A stretch of 6,607 nt of DNA from Verrucomicrobia subdivision 6 bacterium (GTDB lineage Bacteria; Verrucomicrobiota; Verrucomicrobiia; Methylacidiphilales; Verrucolacustridaceae). The position numbers and the translations under genes were made by a program. A model generated the notes under the pieces. It did not search any database and was not told the DNA's origin. It was given only the letters and a program-made list of their open reading frames with translations. The stretch is taken from assembly GCA_945866245.1 (NCBI GenBank), contig CAMBGW010000054.1, positions 1 through 6,607 on the forward strand. The letters are read 5' to 3'. This document shows, piece after piece, positions 5,620 through 6,607 of this stretch (position 1 is its first letter; every line of letters starts with the position of its first letter).

Positions 5620-6321
5620 TTATACCGTTGCCGCACCCAACCGATACCCGCTTCCCCTCACCGTCTGAATCACCGCACCCGCTTTTCCTAACTTATCCCG
5701 CAACCGCCGCACGTGCGTATCCACCGTCCGCGTATCCAAATTTGCTTGATATCCCCACACCTCACTCAAAAGCACCTCTCGCGACAGAATCGTCCCCGCC
5801 CTCCTCACAAGTAGGTCCAACAAACGATACTCCGTTGACGTCAACACCAGCTTCTTACTTCCAATCGTCGCCGTCATACTACTTCGGTCCAGCGCAATGC
5901 CCCCCGCCTTCACAGGTGCCGGCCTCGATACCCCTTGATCCGGCTGACGCCGTGCAACCGCCCTCACCCGCAACAGTAATTCCCGTGGACTAAAAGGCTT
6001 GGTCACATAATCATCCGCACCCACCTCCAAACCCGCGACCTTGTCCACCTCGGTCGACTTGGCCGTCAGCATCAAAATGGGAATTCGCGAGGTTGCCGGA
6101 TTCCTTCGCAAGGCCCGACACACCTCCATCCCACTCATCTCGGGCATCATCAGATCTAAAATGACCACAGAGGGGAGCTCCGCCTTCGCTATCGCCAACC
6201 CCTCTGCCCCATTGTGCGCCTCCAAAACATCGAATCCCCCCGCCTTTAAATTAAGTCGAAGCATCTCCCTCACATCTTTTTCATCTTCTACAATTAAAAC
6301 CCTATCTCGCATCGCCTCCAT
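5620..6321 (-). CDS. phoB: PhoB, phosphate-regulon response regulator
   Basis: PhoB is an OmpR-family response regulator: phosphorylated by PhoR, it dimerises and binds Pho boxes to activate phosphate-uptake genes. The receiver domain (about 5-123) has its full set of active-site residues: acidic pair E12-D13, phospho-acceptor D56 in ILDLMMP, T86 in LMLTAK and K108 in TKPF. A short linker (124-138) leads to the winged-helix DNA-binding domain (139-230). This contains LTSTEYRLLDLL, the VDTHVRRLRDKLG recognition helix (about 200-212) and the wing RGSGYRL (222-228). At 233 residues it is close to the 229 of E. coli PhoB. The start is ATG at 6321. A second ATG three codons on (6312) has GGAGG only 2 nt before it, which is too close, so 6321 is preferred although its ribosome-binding site is just a G-rich run. 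It is first in the phoBR pair, with a Pho-box-like site 38 bp upstream suggesting autoregulation. Confidence 0.95.
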   Translation of the reverse strand: MEAMRDRVLIVEDEKDVREMLRLNLKAGGFDVLEAHNGAEGLAIAKAELPSVVILDLMMPEMSGMEVCRALRRNPATSRIPILMLTAKSTEVDKVAGLEVGADDYVTKPFSPRELLLRVRAVARRQPDQGVSRPAPVKAGGIALDRSSMTATIGSKKLVLTSTEYRLLDLLVRRAGTILSREVLLSEVWGYQANLDTRTVDTHVRRLRDKLGKAGAVIQTVRGSGYRLGAATV

Positions 6322-6359
6322 TTATCCGCCCCCCACAACGCCCGAGCAAGTGCCCCAAA

Positions 6360-6377
6360 GTGACATTATCATGGCAG
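6360..6377 (-). promoter_or_regulatory. Putative Pho box upstream of phoB
   Basis: On the coding strand the site reads CTGCCAT-GATA-ATGTCAC, matching the PhoB consensus heptads (CTGTCAT and CTGTCAC) at 6/7 each, with the correct 4-bp spacer. It lies 2 nt after the stop of the upstream gene and 38 bp before the phoB ATG, in the same orientation. Together with the matching site before pstS it suggests that phoBR is autoactivated. No convincing -10 hexamer follows at the expected distance; TTGCTC occupies that place. Confidence 0.72.
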
Positions 6378-6379
6378 AA

Positions 6380-6607
6380 TCAAGCTCCCCAGGTCGCCGC
6401 TAAAGCTTCTACCTCCGACCTCAACCGATCGACCTCGCTCAACTTCACCTCAGGCTCAGGCACCAAAATCACCTCCCCCGTCACCTTATGCTCATACACC
6501 GTCACCCGCCCCTCCGGACCCGTCGTTCTCTCTCGTACCAGCAGAATTTTTCGCCTCTCCAGCAGCAAAGCAAAAAGAAAAATCACCCTCGCCTCTGGAC
6601 TCTCCGT
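6380..6607 (-). CDS. Hypothetical protein, C-terminal 75 residues (5' end beyond window)
   Basis: The frame is open from the window edge to a TGA at 6382-6380, giving 75 residues that start TESPEARVIFLFALLLERRK. A GTG at 6586 could serve as a start for a 68-residue protein. The frame continues without a stop to the edge, so I read it as the tail of a longer gene. Visible features are a hydrophobic/basic helix (VIFLFALLLERRKILLVRER), a central strand-like part (RVTVYEHKVTGEVILVPEPE) and a final amphipathic helix (LSEVDRLRSEVEALAA). The hydrophobic run is too short for a clear membrane helix. I do not recognise the family and assign no function. Its stop is 58 nt before phoB, so phoB could receive read-through, but the intervening Pho-box-like site suggests separate control. 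Confidence 0.6.
   Translation of the reverse strand, partial: TESPEARVIFLFALLLERRKILLVRERTTGPEGRVTVYEHKVTGEVILVPEPEVKLSEVDRLRSEVEALAATWGA

Noticed and set aside
5556..5993. 145-codon plus-strand frame rich in Pro and Ser
   Set aside because: Its composition follows from the C-rich complement of phoB and the phoR leader; no start signal or domain is visible.
6322..6355. G-quadruplex in the phoB leader
   Set aside because: Only three G-tracts occur, with loops of 9 and 6 nt, which does not meet the four-tract pattern.
6322..6366. 14-codon leader ORF whose TAA touches the phoB ATG (TAAATG)
   Set aside because: Its ATG lies inside the Pho box, so a PhoB-driven transcript would start downstream of it. 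The peptide is unremarkable and no ribosome-binding site is evident. It could matter only on read-through transcripts.

Overview
The window holds a compact phosphate-starvation locus. Every gene lies on the minus strand, so transcription runs from the high-coordinate end to the low end: an unidentified gene (3' end only, 6607-6380), phoB (6321-5620), phoR (5578-4298), pstS (4200-3202), pstC (3197-2289), pstA (2299-1373), pstB (1376-552) and phoU (506 to 1, cut by the window edge). PhoR and PhoB form the sensor kinase/response regulator pair. PstS, PstC, PstA and PstB form the high-affinity phosphate ABC importer. PhoU links importer state to PhoR and was found by translating the first 506 bases on the minus strand.

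The layout suggests two transcription units under a common regulator. Each unit is preceded by an 18-bp sequence with the 7-4-7 layout of a Pho box on the coding strand: 6360-6377 upstream of phoB, and 4246-4263 in the 97-bp phoR-pstS gap. The two sites match each other at 14 of 18 positions and resemble the enterobacterial consensus. This supports PhoB autoregulation and PhoB control of pstSCAB-phoU. Gaps and overlaps within pstSCAB are tiny (4 nt gap, 11-nt overlap, 4-nt GTGA overlap), which points to translational coupling. pstS and pstB start with GTG; pstA probably does too, because a strong AAGGAG lies 8 nt upstream of its GTG.

The least expected material is in and around phoR. Its ribosome-binding region is a row of four G-tracts that fits the G-quadruplex pattern and ends directly at the ATG. 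A second row of seven G-tracts lies in the codons of the ATP-lid region. The 11-mer GGGGGCAGGGT occurs four times between 4365 and 5595. The pstS promoter region also has two TTGT/ACAA dyads flanking a possible promoter.

The organism is a bacterium of roughly 50-55% GC by eye with frequent GTG starts. The protein style and arrangement bring Verrucomicrobiota or a related group to mind, but this is a low-confidence impression that nothing in the window proves. I see no RNA gene, mobile element, CRISPR array or clear terminator, and no gene-free stretch longer than about 100 bases. Apart from the regulatory details, this is a recognised system rather than a new one.
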